DNA of 64,000 nt. Origin: Coriobacteriia bacterium. GTDB taxonomy: Bacteria > Actinomycetota > Coriobacteriia > Coriobacteriales > Eggerthellaceae. Positions 28,432 to 40,900 of this stretch are shown here, in pieces. Position 1 is the first letter of the stretch; every line of letters starts with the position of its first letter. The position numbers were made by a program, and so were the translations under genes. The notes beneath the pieces are model-generated. The model had not been told where the DNA came from. It searched no databases and saw nothing but the letters and a program-made list of their open reading frames with translations. The stretch lies in assembly GCA_030536315.1 (NCBI GenBank), contig JAUNQF010000003.1:47456-111455 (forward strand), written 5' to 3'.

Positions 28432-29961
28432 TTATTTAATTATTGGCTTAAAAGGCTCAAGATGCTTCTTTTCTTTTTCTTGAGCAAAATTTGCAAAACT
28501 AAACATATAACGAAGCGTCTCAATGTGTCCACTGATATACCAAATTAGTTGATCGAAGATTGATCTAGCTTCGTCAATTGTTTCACGTTGAAGATTAAGC
28601 GACCAATCATTAATATAGTCAATTGCATCGTCAAAAGATTTTTCAGCAAGCTTCGAAGCCTTAGCCACAACTTCAGGAAATTCCTTAATGAGCTTTTCTT
28701 CTTTTTTGCCCCAATATTCTTGGACGCCTTTACCATATAATTTGCGGTCGTGTTCAGCAATAATGCAAAGACGCTTAAAGATAACTTGAGCGATGTCTTC
28801 GGAATACATAATCGGCATCTCTTCTATGTCTTTAAGGAATTTATTGTCGCATAGCTTATTGGTAAGTTCGTCGAATTTATCAAGCCTTGGATCAAGCTTG
28901 GTTATCATATTTGAATATGGCAAAAATATAGAATGCTCTGGGTTTGCAATTGAAAGCCACGCAACGGATGCAAGCTCAGGCTTTTCGTCTTCGAAAACTT
29001 GAATTGCATGACAGTTAAATGTCGCCTCCGTAGCTATTTGACGCACATTTTCACAGCCTGTTTCTTCCGGGCAATATGGCGTTCCTTCATAGCGAAAACG
29101 ATAAATATTAAACACATCTTTAAGGCTTACCTTTTTGTCAGGATCAAAGAACAATGGGTACCTTGTTTTTGTGTTGTATTCGCCAGCAGTTGATTTAGCG
29201 AAGTAATAATGCCCCATGTAAGTGCGAAGATTTGAATAGTCTTCAAGCCTATCTTTTCCGCCATAAGTAGCGCAAAGAGACATTTTCCCATCTTTCATAA
29301 CAGCAAGACCAGCATCTGTTGGCATTTTAAATAGGTCTTTCGAATGCCTGAATGCATCCGGATTGTCCATTTCATATTCTGTTTGAATCATAAACAGGTT
29401 TCCATAAACTGAAATCTTGTCAGTTGGAAGCTTTATGGCAGCCCATTGATGACCAGAATAAAGCTCGATTAACCATCCTTCTTTTTGGTCGGCAACAATA
29501 AGCGAATTAGCAGAGTAGTTGCCTTTTTCTTCCATGGTTTTTTCAATGAAGTCTATGGCTTCTTTTGGAGTTTTGCATGTTTTTCCAATAAAGTCGGGAA
29601 GAGTTTCTTCGCAAATTCCATCATCTAAAAATGGGTCAACCTTAGCAATTTCAGGGCAGTTGTAAGCTGTTATTGTCCCTGTCACAATAAAACCATGTTC
29701 GTTTAATCCTATTGAAGTTAGTTTACCGTAATCAGTTGCTGGAATAATTGGAGTAGTTAAGCATTTGTAAGTTGTGTCTGGGTAGTCATAAATAATTTTG
29801 CTTTCAATTGACTTGACTTGTCTACCAGGCTTATTTTCAACTTTAGGACTACAAAGTGGAGTTGTAATTGTGTTTTTATTTGAGGATAAGTCGCAAGAAC
29901 GAGCATAAATTGCATGTCCATCTGCGCTAACATCTTTTCCAATATAAACTTGAGTACACAT
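28432..29961 (-). CDS. C69-family dipeptidase, copy 2
   Basis: 509-residue paralogue of copy 1, with no TGA codons. It starts MCTQVYIGKDVSADGH, with Cys2 as probable nucleophile. An in-frame ATG four codons upstream (29973) was rejected because it lies inside the TGTTATAAT promoter box and because Cys2 must follow the initiator Met. From that box the transcript would start about 4 bases before the ATG, with no ribosome-binding site. The pair probably hydrolyses dipeptides for amino-acid fermentation. The two copies differ widely, so the duplication is not recent. Confidence 0.92.
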   Translation of the reverse strand: MCTQVYIGKDVSADGHAIYARSCDLSSNKNTITTPLCSPKVENKPGRQVKSIESKIIYDYPDTTYKCLTTPIIPATDYGKLTSIGLNEHGFIVTGTITAYNCPEIAKVDPFLDDGICEETLPDFIGKTCKTPKEAIDFIEKTMEEKGNYSANSLIVADQKEGWLIELYSGHQWAAIKLPTDKISVYGNLFMIQTEYEMDNPDAFRHSKDLFKMPTDAGLAVMKDGKMSLCATYGGKDRLEDYSNLRTYMGHYYFAKSTAGEYNTKTRYPLFFDPDKKVSLKDVFNIYRFRYEGTPYCPEETGCENVRQIATEATFNCHAIQVFEDEKPELASVAWLSIANPEHSIFLPYSNMITKLDPRLDKFDELTNKLCDNKFLKDIEEMPIMYSEDIAQVIFKRLCIIAEHDRKLYGKGVQEYWGKKEEKLIKEFPEVVAKASKLAEKSFDDAIDYINDWSLNLQRETIDEARSIFDQLIWYISGHIETLRYMFSFANFAQEKEKKHLEPFKPIIK

Positions 29962-29971
29962 AACACCGCGC

Positions 29972-29994
29972 ATTATAACACTTTATGTTAAAAT
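29972..29994. promoter_or_regulatory. Back-to-back extended -10 promoters (C69 copy 2 and lepA)
   Basis: Minus strand TGTTATAAT at 29980-29972; plus strand TGTTAAAAT at 29986-29994. Each predicts a transcription start about 4 bases before its ATG. Only 43 bp separate the two ATGs. Confidence 0.6.
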
Positions 29995-30004
29995 AATGCG
30001 GCTT

Positions 30005-31807
30005 ATGAGTGAAGACATGAAACATATTAGAAATTTTTCGATAATTGCTCACATTGATCATGGTAAATCGACTATTTCAGATAGAATTTTAGAAATGACT
30101 GGAACTGTTGATAAGCGCGACATGGAAAGTCAACTTCTTGACAATATGGATATCGAGCGTGAGCGTGGAATTACTATTAAAAGTCAAGCTGTTCGTGTTA
30201 AATACAAGGCTGATGACGGTCAAGAATATCAATTCAACCTCATTGACACACCAGGTCACGTAGACTTTACTTACGAAGTTTCGCGAAGTCTTGCCGCATG
30301 TGATGGTGCTGTTTTAGTAGTGGACGCTACTCAAGGTGTCGAAGCTCAAACTGTAGCAAACGCTGCTTTGGCCATTAATTCGGACCTTGAAATTATTCCA
30401 CTAATTAACAAGATAGATCTTCCGTCTGCAGAACCTGACAGAGTTAAAAAAGAAATTGAAGAGAGCATTGCTATTGAAGCATCTGACGCGGTGTTGGCTT
30501 CGGCTAAAACTGGCGAAGGTGTCCACGACCTTCTTGAGTCAATTGTTTATAATATCCCAGCACCAAAGGGAGACCCGTCTTCGCCACTAAAGGCATTAAT
30601 TTTTGATTCTTATTTTGACCCTTATAGGGGAGTTGTTGCCTTGATTCGCGTAATGGATGGTTGCATTAAGGACAAGCAAACAATTAAGATGCTCGCAACT
30701 GGTAACACTGCTCTTATTGAAGAATGTGGTTTTAAAAATCCGAAGGAAACTCCTTGCGGCAGTCTTAGTGCAGGCGAGGTTGGATATATTGTTACAGGTC
30801 TTAAAGACGTTAGCGAAATTAAAGTAGGGGATACAATTACAGAAGTCGATGCCAAAGACGTTTCGGCAATCGAGGGCTATCGTGAAGTCAAGCCCATGGT
30901 TTTTACCGGTATTTTTCCAATCGAAAGTGACCAGTATGAGCCCTTAAAAGAGGCACTTGAGAAGTTGTCGCTTAATGATCCGGCTCTTGTTTGGGAAGCT
31001 GAGACTTCGGTGGCGCTCGGCTTCGGATTTCGTGTTGGCTTTTTGGGACTTTTGCACATGGAAGTTGTGAAAGAAAGGCTTGAGCGAGAATTCAATTTGG
31101 ATTTGCTTGCAACTGCACCAAGTGTTGAATATAAGGTATACACCTCAAAGGAAGTTTTAAGCGTTAAATCTCCTCAAGACATGCCTGATCCCTCTGAAAT
31201 TCAAAAAATCGAAGAGCCATATTTGAGCGCAAGCATATTGATTCCTCCAGATTATGTTGGAGCGGTCATGGACTTAACTGTTTCGCGTCGAGGAATTTTT
31301 AAAACAATGGATTATCTTTCACCAACAACAGTTGAGATGAAGTGAGAAATGCCATTGTCGGAGCTTATTTTGGACTATTTTGATCAACTTAAAAGCAGAA
31401 CGAAAGGCTTCGCCAGCCTTGATTATGAATTTTTAGGTTATCAGCAAAGCGAGCTTGTAAAACTTGATATTTTGCTTGCGGGAGACATTGTTGATGCACT
31501 TTCGATGATCGTTCATAAAGATAAGGCGTATGAAACTGGACGTGTTTTGACCTCGAAACTTAAAGAAATTATTCCTCGTCAGCTTTTCGAAGTTCCAATT
31601 CAAGCGGCAATTGGAAGCAGGATTTTGTCTCGCCAAACAGTAAAAGCCAAGCGTAAAGATGTTTTGGCGAAGTGTTATGGCGGTGACGTCTCTCGTAAAC
31701 GAAAGCTTTTAGAAAAGCAAAAAGAGGGAAAAAAGAAGATGAAGGCAATTGGAAATGTCGAGGTCCCCCAAGAAGCATTTATGGCAATTTTAAAAGTTGA
31801 CGAATAG
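30005..31807 (+). CDS. lepA: Elongation factor 4 (LepA)
   Basis: Ribosome-associated translational GTPase, 600 residues with TGA at 31343-31345 read as Trp (VEMK-W-EMPLSEL). Motifs: [10 protein letters not shown]-loop near residue 15, switch [14 protein letters not shown], and the C-terminal domain with SLDYEF. The Met at 30005 was chosen over 29996 because the -10 box TGTTAAAAT places +1 at about 30001; neither has a ribosome-binding site. The Trp replaces an aromatic or aliphatic residue in other LepA proteins, so it supports read-through but is less telling than the thrS site. Confidence 0.94.
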
Positions 31808-31846
31808 TTAATATTATTTAATAAGCCCATATAATCATCTAAATTA

Positions 31847-31855
31847 TGTTATAAT
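31847..31855 (+). promoter_or_regulatory. Extended -10 promoter of the giant surface-protein gene
   Basis: TGTTATAAT, 61 bp before the ATG at 31917. The leader carries a gaggggtt ribosome-binding site. No -35 box was seen. Confidence 0.55.
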
Positions 31856-31916
31856 CTCTGTCAAACGTATCTTAATCGAAGCTATAAAAATTTACTAATA
31901 TATTAGAGGGGTTAGT

Positions 31917-34900
31917 ATGGGTAATTTATTTAGTGTGTCTAATCAAACAGAGACATTTGTTAGGTTTTTAAAGGAATCTGGACCTGTTCCACCACCAGGG
32001 CCAACTCCTGGTCCAACACCTGATCCAAGCAATCCAGAGTATTGGAATGCGGCGACTGGTGACGGGTTATTCGCAATTGTTTCGGTTCTTTTAGTAATAG
32101 CGATTTGCGCTTTTGGATTTTTTATTTGGAAAAAACATAAAAATGGAACTTTAAAAATTAGAAAGGAAACTTTCTTTGGTGATTCTATTGCTTTAATTTC
32201 TAGCAGTCATATTGCAAAACTTTTGATTATTTTAGTTGCGTCTTGTCTTTTAGTTTTTGGTTGTTTCGGAATTTCTCATGCAGCTGAAAAATTATCTGGC
32301 GGAAGTTTTGAAGTTACCAATGTTGATGCTATATTTGATGTTAATTCGGATATTTTTGATAACACTGGTGCCACTGAGGTTGATGCTGGCTCTAACGTAT
32401 TAAAGGCATACGGAACTGACGCAATAGATGTGTCTCAGTATGTAGATGTTATAGTCAGCGAAGACGAAACTGTAGCTTTGAAATATGGCAGCGGTTATAT
32501 TAAAAACGATGCCTCGGAAACGCTAATGGTCCACGGCTTGACCGTTGAAGGGCTTGAAAAATCTGCAGACGCTGTTAAGTGAACTATTAAGTCTGGAGAG
32601 CAGACATTATATGATGGAGTACCGGGCACCACAAGTAAATTTCCTGCAATTTTAATTAATCCTGGAGAGCAAATAACTTACTCACTTTCTGCTGACGAAT
32701 CTGTTCTTACTCATGATTTAGCTTGGTCTTTGACCGATAAAAATGTTTTAAAAATTTCCTATCAGTCTACGTTAGGAAATTATCTTGCAGAGCCTACACT
32801 TCAATTCGGATGAGGTTTACTTGAGCAAGCTTTTCAAGCTCAGGGATTTGACCCAACCTTTGCTACGGAAGTTGATTTCTTAAAAGACGCAACTCCTCAA
32901 ACTTATAGATTCGCAGCTGATTTGTCTGACGCACAGAACCAGGGTATTATGGCTTATGTTGTTGATGATGAAGTTGCTAATGCGTATAAAGTTATTATCA
33001 CTTCGCAAAGCGGAATTAAATGTAAGACGAAGTCATTAGCAAGTTTCTTTAGGGGATTTCATAATTTATACAAAGTTGATTACTCTAACTTAGATACTAC
33101 AGAAAACACTGATTTTTCCTACATGTTTGCATACACAGGACGCGTAGATGGATTAGCTCCAACCATCTCTCTTCCAGAAAACTTCATTAAAGCTCCTGGC
33201 TCTGATTTGTCATATATGTTCTTCAGCTCAAATAATAGCGTTGATTTAACAGGGCTTAATACAACAAACGTTGTAAGCATGGAAGCTATGTTTCATAATT
33301 ATTGTTATGGAATTTTGGACAAAGATCGCCTTCAAAGGGTAACGCTTACTCTTGGTAGTGAAGAAAAGCCTTTTAAAATTTATGAAGGAACTAATGTATT
33401 TAGAATGTTTGATGGATGTAATTATTGGCTAAGCCCAGGTCCTGATTCGACAAAAGCTAACGTAATTGAGCAAATTGATATTAGCAATTTAAAATCAACA
33501 GAAGGAATGTTCTACAATTATCTTGGTGTTTATAGATACGAAACAGAAGACGAATACGATTATTATCTTGATGTATCATCTTTAAATACCACTAATGTTG
33601 AGAGCATGGCGAAGATGTTTGCCCATACTTTTGACAATAATCTTGAAGGTGTAATTTACTTTGGAGATGACAAAGATAAGTTTGTAGCGGCGCCTGACTG
33701 TTCTGGCATGTTCGAAAACTGTGATACTAACAAGCTTGATTTAAGTTATGTTGATTTTTCAAAGACAAACAACATGACCAATATGTTTAAAGGCTATAGT
33801 GGGCCAGGCTTGTTTGACCCAACCGTTGAGAAGTCTATTACTTTCCCAGAGACAATGGAAGTAGCTGACAACTGTGATTTAAGTTATATGTTTAGTTATG
33901 CTTGCGTTAATACTGATATTTTTCACCATATTAATGGGGCAAAAGTTTCTTCGATGAAAGGCATGTTTGAAAACTTTGGTTATGAGCAAGTATATACGGT
34001 AAAAAAATATACATTTAGTATCAGCTTCCCTGAAGATTTTAATGTAAAAGACAATTGCGATGTAAGCGCAATGTTTAAGCTTGCAAAGACAGATGTTAAC
34101 CTAACCAACTTCGCCACAAGTAATTTAACAGATTTCTCTGAGATGTTTAAAGCTTACGGTTTGTATGTGTTAACTGGTGGTTCATGGCAAGCAGTATATA
34201 AAATTACTTTCCCAGAAGGGGGATTACAAACAGGCAATAATGCTAATTTTTACGCGATGTTTAAAGAGGCTCAGTTAAATGAATTTACTCTTAACGATGT
34301 TGATATTTCTAAGGCTATTAATCTTTCAGAGATGTTTATGAATATGGGTCTTGTTTATCAAATTAGTATAGTTCCAGTAAAGGAAGCTCCTCCATATGCG
34401 ATATTTAAATTAACCGTAAATGCTGGAAGTGAAAATGCACCTCTAATTACGGCAGCGAATTCTGATATGAGCTATATGTTTGCAGGTTGAAAGACTGTAT
34501 CGGGTGGCGAAACAGGAAACAAACTTGACTTAACTAATCTAAGTTTTAATAATGCAAAAGATTTGACAGGCATGTTTAAGGACTTCAATAATAATCCACA
34601 GGCAAAATTTGTAAATATTGATAGCCCTCTAAATTCCGTTAATCTTGTTCTTCCAACAACAAAGCCAGGAGAGGGAACTACCGATAAAAAAGTTGTACTT
34701 GATTCGATGTTTGAGGGCGCTCTTGCTTTTAATTCATTAAATGACACTACAACAACAGGATTTTATGAATTAGTTTTGTCGTTGACATCAATTGATACGT
34801 CAAATGCGGTAAGTATGAATTCTATGTTTAAGAATGCTTGCATTTATAACTCCGAAGGAAGTTATTCATATGGTGAACTTGGTTTTATTGAAAAACTAGT

Positions 34901-37900
34901 AAGGCCTGTAATTGATGTCACTGGTGGTAACATCAATAAGGTAGATGACATGTCACATATGTTTGACAATGCATTTCCGCATGATGATAAAGTATTGTCT
35001 ATGGATGCTCTTACAACCTTGTATCGCTCACAACTTGGGAAATTAAAGTTATGGGGTTCTGCCGATGATCAAAAAACTGCTGAAAATTGTGATGGCAGTT
35101 ATATGTTTTCTAAAGTTGGTGTTCAAGAGATCAACCTTGAAAATGTAAATTTTGTAAATATTTCAGATTATAGTTTCATGTTTTCTTTCTTTGGATTCTA
35201 TGAGCATCCTGGTGTTATTGAGCCTTTAGAAGACTTGTCAATGGCAAACGCAACAAGTGTCCGTGGAATATTCTACGAAGCTTATTTTAACTATAACGAT
35301 TGGGAGGAAGAAGGTTTCAAGCTCGACTTATCTGATTGAGATGTGTCAGAAATTAAAGATATGAGCTATATGTTCTATGGCTTAAAATGTACAAAGCTTA
35401 TTCTTGATAATGAGTTGCCAGGAGACGACCATCAATATTGAAATTTCTCAAATGTTGAGAATATGGAAGGCATGTTCATGAATTTTGGATACAACCCATA
35501 TATTATTGAAGGAGAATTGGGCGTAGGTTCTGAGATTGTATTTCCTACTGTAGAGTGGACACCTGGCTCTAAAACTGGTGGTAAAGGCTGTAACATGAGA
35601 ATGATGTTTGCATTTTGTAGTTGCGATTTGCATCTTGAAAAGATGAGGGTAAATTACGCAAACGACGTAACAGGCATGTTCTTAGCTTACGGAAGTGATA
35701 TCGCAACTTTTGTTAACTTTATAAAAAGCCTATTACCAAATCCAGAGAAGCTGGAAGCTAATGGTGTTTTGTACGCCACTCTTAATGGTGATCCTTCTTT
35801 AGCTAATGACCTTATTGACAAGCTTACAGACCCTGTAATTAATGATGTAAATAACAGTGTTAAGGGTGTTACAAAAGCTACTCAAGATTCACTTTCTCCT
35901 GCATATAGCAATTTAGAGCAAGCCAAGGCTTCGCTTATTAGCCCTCAAACTACCGATCCTTACAACAGTGATGGCTTAGAGCAAGTTGGACTTACTAGCG
36001 ATGTTTTGGGAGAGGCAATTAACGAAGCGAACTTCGATGCCTTGTCTTCTGATTATTACAATAACGAATTGCTATCTTATCCAAACGAAGCGTTTGCTGA
36101 ATATAAAGAACAGCTTAAGGCCGAACTTGCTGACGCAATTTCTAATTGCGATGTTCTTGACATGATTTCTTTTGAAGAGTTGTCACAAGAATACGGTAGT
36201 TCTCAGCCTAATTTGTTTACATATTGCAGAAGAGTATTTTTCCCTACAAAATCAGGACAAACACTACCTTTTGCTCCTGGAACGTCATTAAGTAAGCCTA
36301 TTTCTGCAAAAATGATGTTTATGTTGTATAACTCAATGAATTATCAATTTACAATTGAGGACAAAGAGGTGGATTGCTGCCCAGATTTAAGCGGTTTTAA
36401 CACTTCTAATATTAACGATATGTCCTATATGTTTACGGGCTTTATGTTCTGTCTGAAAATCAAAATGTTTAATGGAGAGTCTCCTGTAACAGTTCTTGAT
36501 TTATCGAGTTTTGACACGTCAAAAGTTACTTCAATGCTTATGATGCTTGCTTTTACGGGTTCTGTAAATCAATATGTTGACGAAGAGGGTACACTACACG
36601 ATTGATATTACGGCACCAAAATAAAATTCGGACCTAAGTTTACTTTGCAAGCAGTTAAAGATTGTAGGTTTATGTTTATGTGGTGTAGGGCTAAAGACGT
36701 CGACATGTCTTCAATAACCGTTACTACTGAAGCAGGAGGAATAACTAATACTAGAAATATGTTTGCACTTGCTTGCATTGAAAACTTAGATTTAAGCGGT
36801 TGGGACACTTCGCACGTAAACGACATGAGATTTATGTTTTCTTTATATGGAGTCCTTGCTAGATTTGTTGATGGTGTTGTTTCTTACGATGACGCATTTA
36901 ACAAATCAGAATGGTACGGAAATATCATTATTGGTCAATCTGAAGAAGGTGAAAAAACCTTTAAGATTAATAAGGATACGCAAATTTTTGGCATGTTCTT
37001 TATTACTGCATTAAAGAACCTTGACTTGACAAACGTTGACGTATCATCAAGAACTTCGTTGGCCAGAATGTTTGAATTTGCAATGTCTACAATTGCTATA
37101 GAAGAAAGTTTGGACGTAGAGCACACCTTAGATATTAGTACATGAGACACATCTCAGGTTTTGGACTATAAATTTATGTTTACGCTGGCTTCGTTTAATG
37201 ACATTAAATTACCTAGAAACTCGTCTGAAAAGAAATTCAAAATTGCACAAGGCGCTGATTTAAGTTATATGTTCTTCTTATCACTTTCTTCCCAGAAGCA
37301 ATTAAATATTTATACAAGAAAATATTTTAGAACTATGGACTTAAGTTTTATGGAAATTTCTAACGCCTCAAATTTAAGATCCATGTTTTTTGGTTATTGT
37401 TTGATTGATGGTTATGTTAATTATCAAGGATTAATAAAATTAGGAGATCAGACTATTGATTTATGTCAGGACATGAGTCATATGTTTGAGTTTAGCGGAA
37501 TGGGCGTAGATTTGTCTGGAGTAAATACAGCCAATGTAAAGAAGCTTGATAGAATGTTTGCGATGATGGGCTATGGCGGAAGATTCGATGTTGAAAGAAC
37601 GCCAGAGGGAGGTATAGGTATCGAGACAACAGTTCCTCTTAGTTTTTACGCGCATCAATTAATTTTGCCAGAACCAGATTCGGAAGGTGGAGCAGCGTTT
37701 AAATTAGCTGAGGGCGCAACATCTAATTTTATGTTTGCCGGAACTTACACAGGTAATTTTGAAAATCCTATACATGAAAGAGATTATTTTGTAAGCATAT
37801 ACCCTACAGAAATTAATACAGGTTTTATGGAAAGTAGTAAAGTAAAAAGTATGGAAGGTATGTTTATGCTTACTTCTTGTAGTGTAAACTTACAAGGATT

Positions 37901-40900
37901 CGACACAAGAAAATCTGAATCCTTAAAAATGATGTTTATGGGCTATGGGGCAATACCATTTTTGGCTTTGAACGACAACCGTGAAATTAAAAGAGGCGTT
38001 GATACAATGTCAAAGCTTACATTTGACACAAAGGCCGTTTCTAAATTTAAGATATGTACAAACACAAAAGTAGCATTTATGTTTAGTGCTGTTTTTGCTC
38101 AACCTGACAGTGTGTCAAAGGGAATAATTGATTTGAATTCAATTAACGTTTCTGATGTTAAAAACTTCGATTGAATGTTTGCTCTCGGCTCAGGAGTTGT
38201 TAATTTTGACATATCATCGTGAAGCTTTGCAAACGCAACATCACTTAACTTTACGTTTGTTGGTTATGGACTTTTAGCAAGAATTCCAGACGTTTTATTT
38301 TCTTTAGACAAAGAAGGAGAAGGCGGTTTATTCTTTAATATTAATTATTTAGTTTTACCTAAAAACTTAACGGTTAGTGAAGCTGGGTGCGATTCGGTTG
38401 GCATGTTTGGGGGAGCAACCATCTTTAAATACTCATATAATTCTTCGACTAAAGCTTATACAATTGAATCAAACCTAGATCTTTCTGGTTGAGAATTTGA
38501 GAAATTTAGCTGGTGCTATGCAATGTTTGCTGGATATAACTTCCCCGTAAGATCTTTTGGAGACAAGAAAGTGGTCAGCACTGAAGCTGCAAACATAGAT
38601 TTTGGCGAGCATAGTTTTGCCGATGATGCAGACTTAACGAGCATGTTTGCATTTGCAAGTGCAAATTTGGATTTTAGTGATTTTGACTTGAGCAACGCTT
38701 GATCAATGAATTCTATGTTTGCATTTTATGGAGCTGCAAACATTGATGATCCTACAACGCATAAAACCACTCATGCTTGAAAGATTAAGTTCCCTACAGA
38801 AGGCATAAAGTTCCCTGAAGGTTGTTCTGCACGTCAAATGTTCTTTGGTTGTTTCGCTGACGAAATTGATGTAAGTAAGTTTGATACAGAAAACTTAACA
38901 GACACTTCCAGAATGTTTGCTCTATGCGAAGCAATGCATCTTGATGTTAGCAAATTTAATTCAACGAATTTTGTTGACGTAAGTGGAATGTTTGCGGGTG
39001 CTTCGGCTCAAGAATTAGATTTGTCAGGATGGAGCTTTAGCAAGGTTGAAGACATGAACTTTATGTTTGCTGGATGAGGTAGCAACACCAACTTTACTTG
39101 AGGAACAGATTACGAAAGCGAGCTATTCCTTCCTGAAGACATGAGTGTTTCTGAGAATGGTTGCACAGCTGTTGGTATGTTTATGGCTGTAAATACTCGC
39201 CAATTATTGCTTTATGGCTTTAATACAGAACATATTTATGCGGCTGATTATATGTTTGCTTTTGCAGATACTTTAGAGGTTATTAACGTTGATGATGGAA
39301 CTGATTGATATAAAGATGGTGCAACGTCTATGAGCGGAAATGGTATGTTCCTTGGATGTAAGGCGCTTGTCGGACAAAACAAGACTTTCTATACTGGTGG
39401 ACACATCGGGCTTTCTTATGCCAGAGTTGATACTCCAAGTAAGCATGGCTACTTTACCTCGACACATTCACTAAGAGAAAATGATGAAGGTAAGTCAATA
39501 TTCCTTAAGGTTGACGGAAAAGGCTTCAACGCTGATGAGCTTGCAAAAGTTAAAGAGGTTGACTTTACGATTGGAGACGTTTCACAAGTTACAGGACAAG
39601 ATTTATCTTACAGTAAAGATGGTAGCATAATGGCTGCTATTAAGGATGGCGTTCTTACAGTAACAAGTAGTGGCACAATTTACACAAGACCAAATTCGTT
39701 AGTTAATATGTTTAGTAATGGTGTTAGCGAAGACGAAGATGCTGGAGAGCTGTTTGCTGCTTTAGAAACAGTTAATTTTGGAGGAGTTGTTGCATCCGCC
39801 AATTCTACTTCTGCAAGCGGCATGTTTGCGAATTGTATAAATATGGTTAGCTTAGATATTTCAGAATTAAGTTTTACTAATGTGAAAGATGTTTCATATA
39901 TGTTTTACAATTTTGGTAAATCTAATACTGATGGCGCTACACTAACTTTATATAATAATTCTAAAGTATGGGTACCTTATTGCACTAATAACTATTCACA
40001 TATGTTTGCTGGTGCAAATATTACAAGCTTAGATTTAACAAAGCTTCTTATTTATCCTGATGGAAAAGATTCTAAAACTGCTGAAAAATCTGTAGACATG
40101 AGCTCAATGTTTGAGTCGTATCTTGGCAACGTCATTAAGTTCCCAACCGAAGAAGCAAGCTTTTGCCCGCCATTAGAGAGCATAAAAGTTACATATGATT
40201 CAATGTTTGCAAATATTTCTGAAGAAAAATCATGTAAATTGAGAAGCATCGACATTAGCTCTTTTGCCCCTGATAAAACAGATACAGCTAATAAAATGTT
40301 TGCTGGAAGCAATTGTTTGCAAAAAATCTATGCAAATGAAGATTATTCAAGCTGTGATTGATCAACAACTAAATTGCTCCCAACAACTTCTGTTGACATG
40401 TTTAAGGATTGTAATAAATTAGAGGGCAGCGACGGTCAAATCTATGACGGCAATCATGTAACTTGTGAATATGCTAGACCAGATCATTTATATGCAAAAG
40501 AAGCAAAACCGGGTTATTTTTCGACCTATTCAAATTTTGATATTGGAAAATTAAGAGAATGAATAACAACATTACCCCAAGTCGATAAGTTATGTGAAGT
40601 TCAATTTACATGTAACAATCCACAGTCTTTCTTGTCTGTTAATGACATATCTACTTTGCAAGACAATTCTGTATTGTTGTATATAGTTGATCTGTGCAAT
40701 TCAGAATCTCTTTCTGAAAAGAATTTATCATTCCAGATATGCTCTAAGAATAGAATCTTAAGCCCTCAAATTCCAGAATACGTCAAGGTTTTTAGTACTG
40801 ATAAAAGAAACCAGCAAATACAGTATGTTAATTTGGAGAACTTATATTTCAATACACCTATAAATAATATTAAGGAAGTTAGCCAAATGTTTAAAGATTA

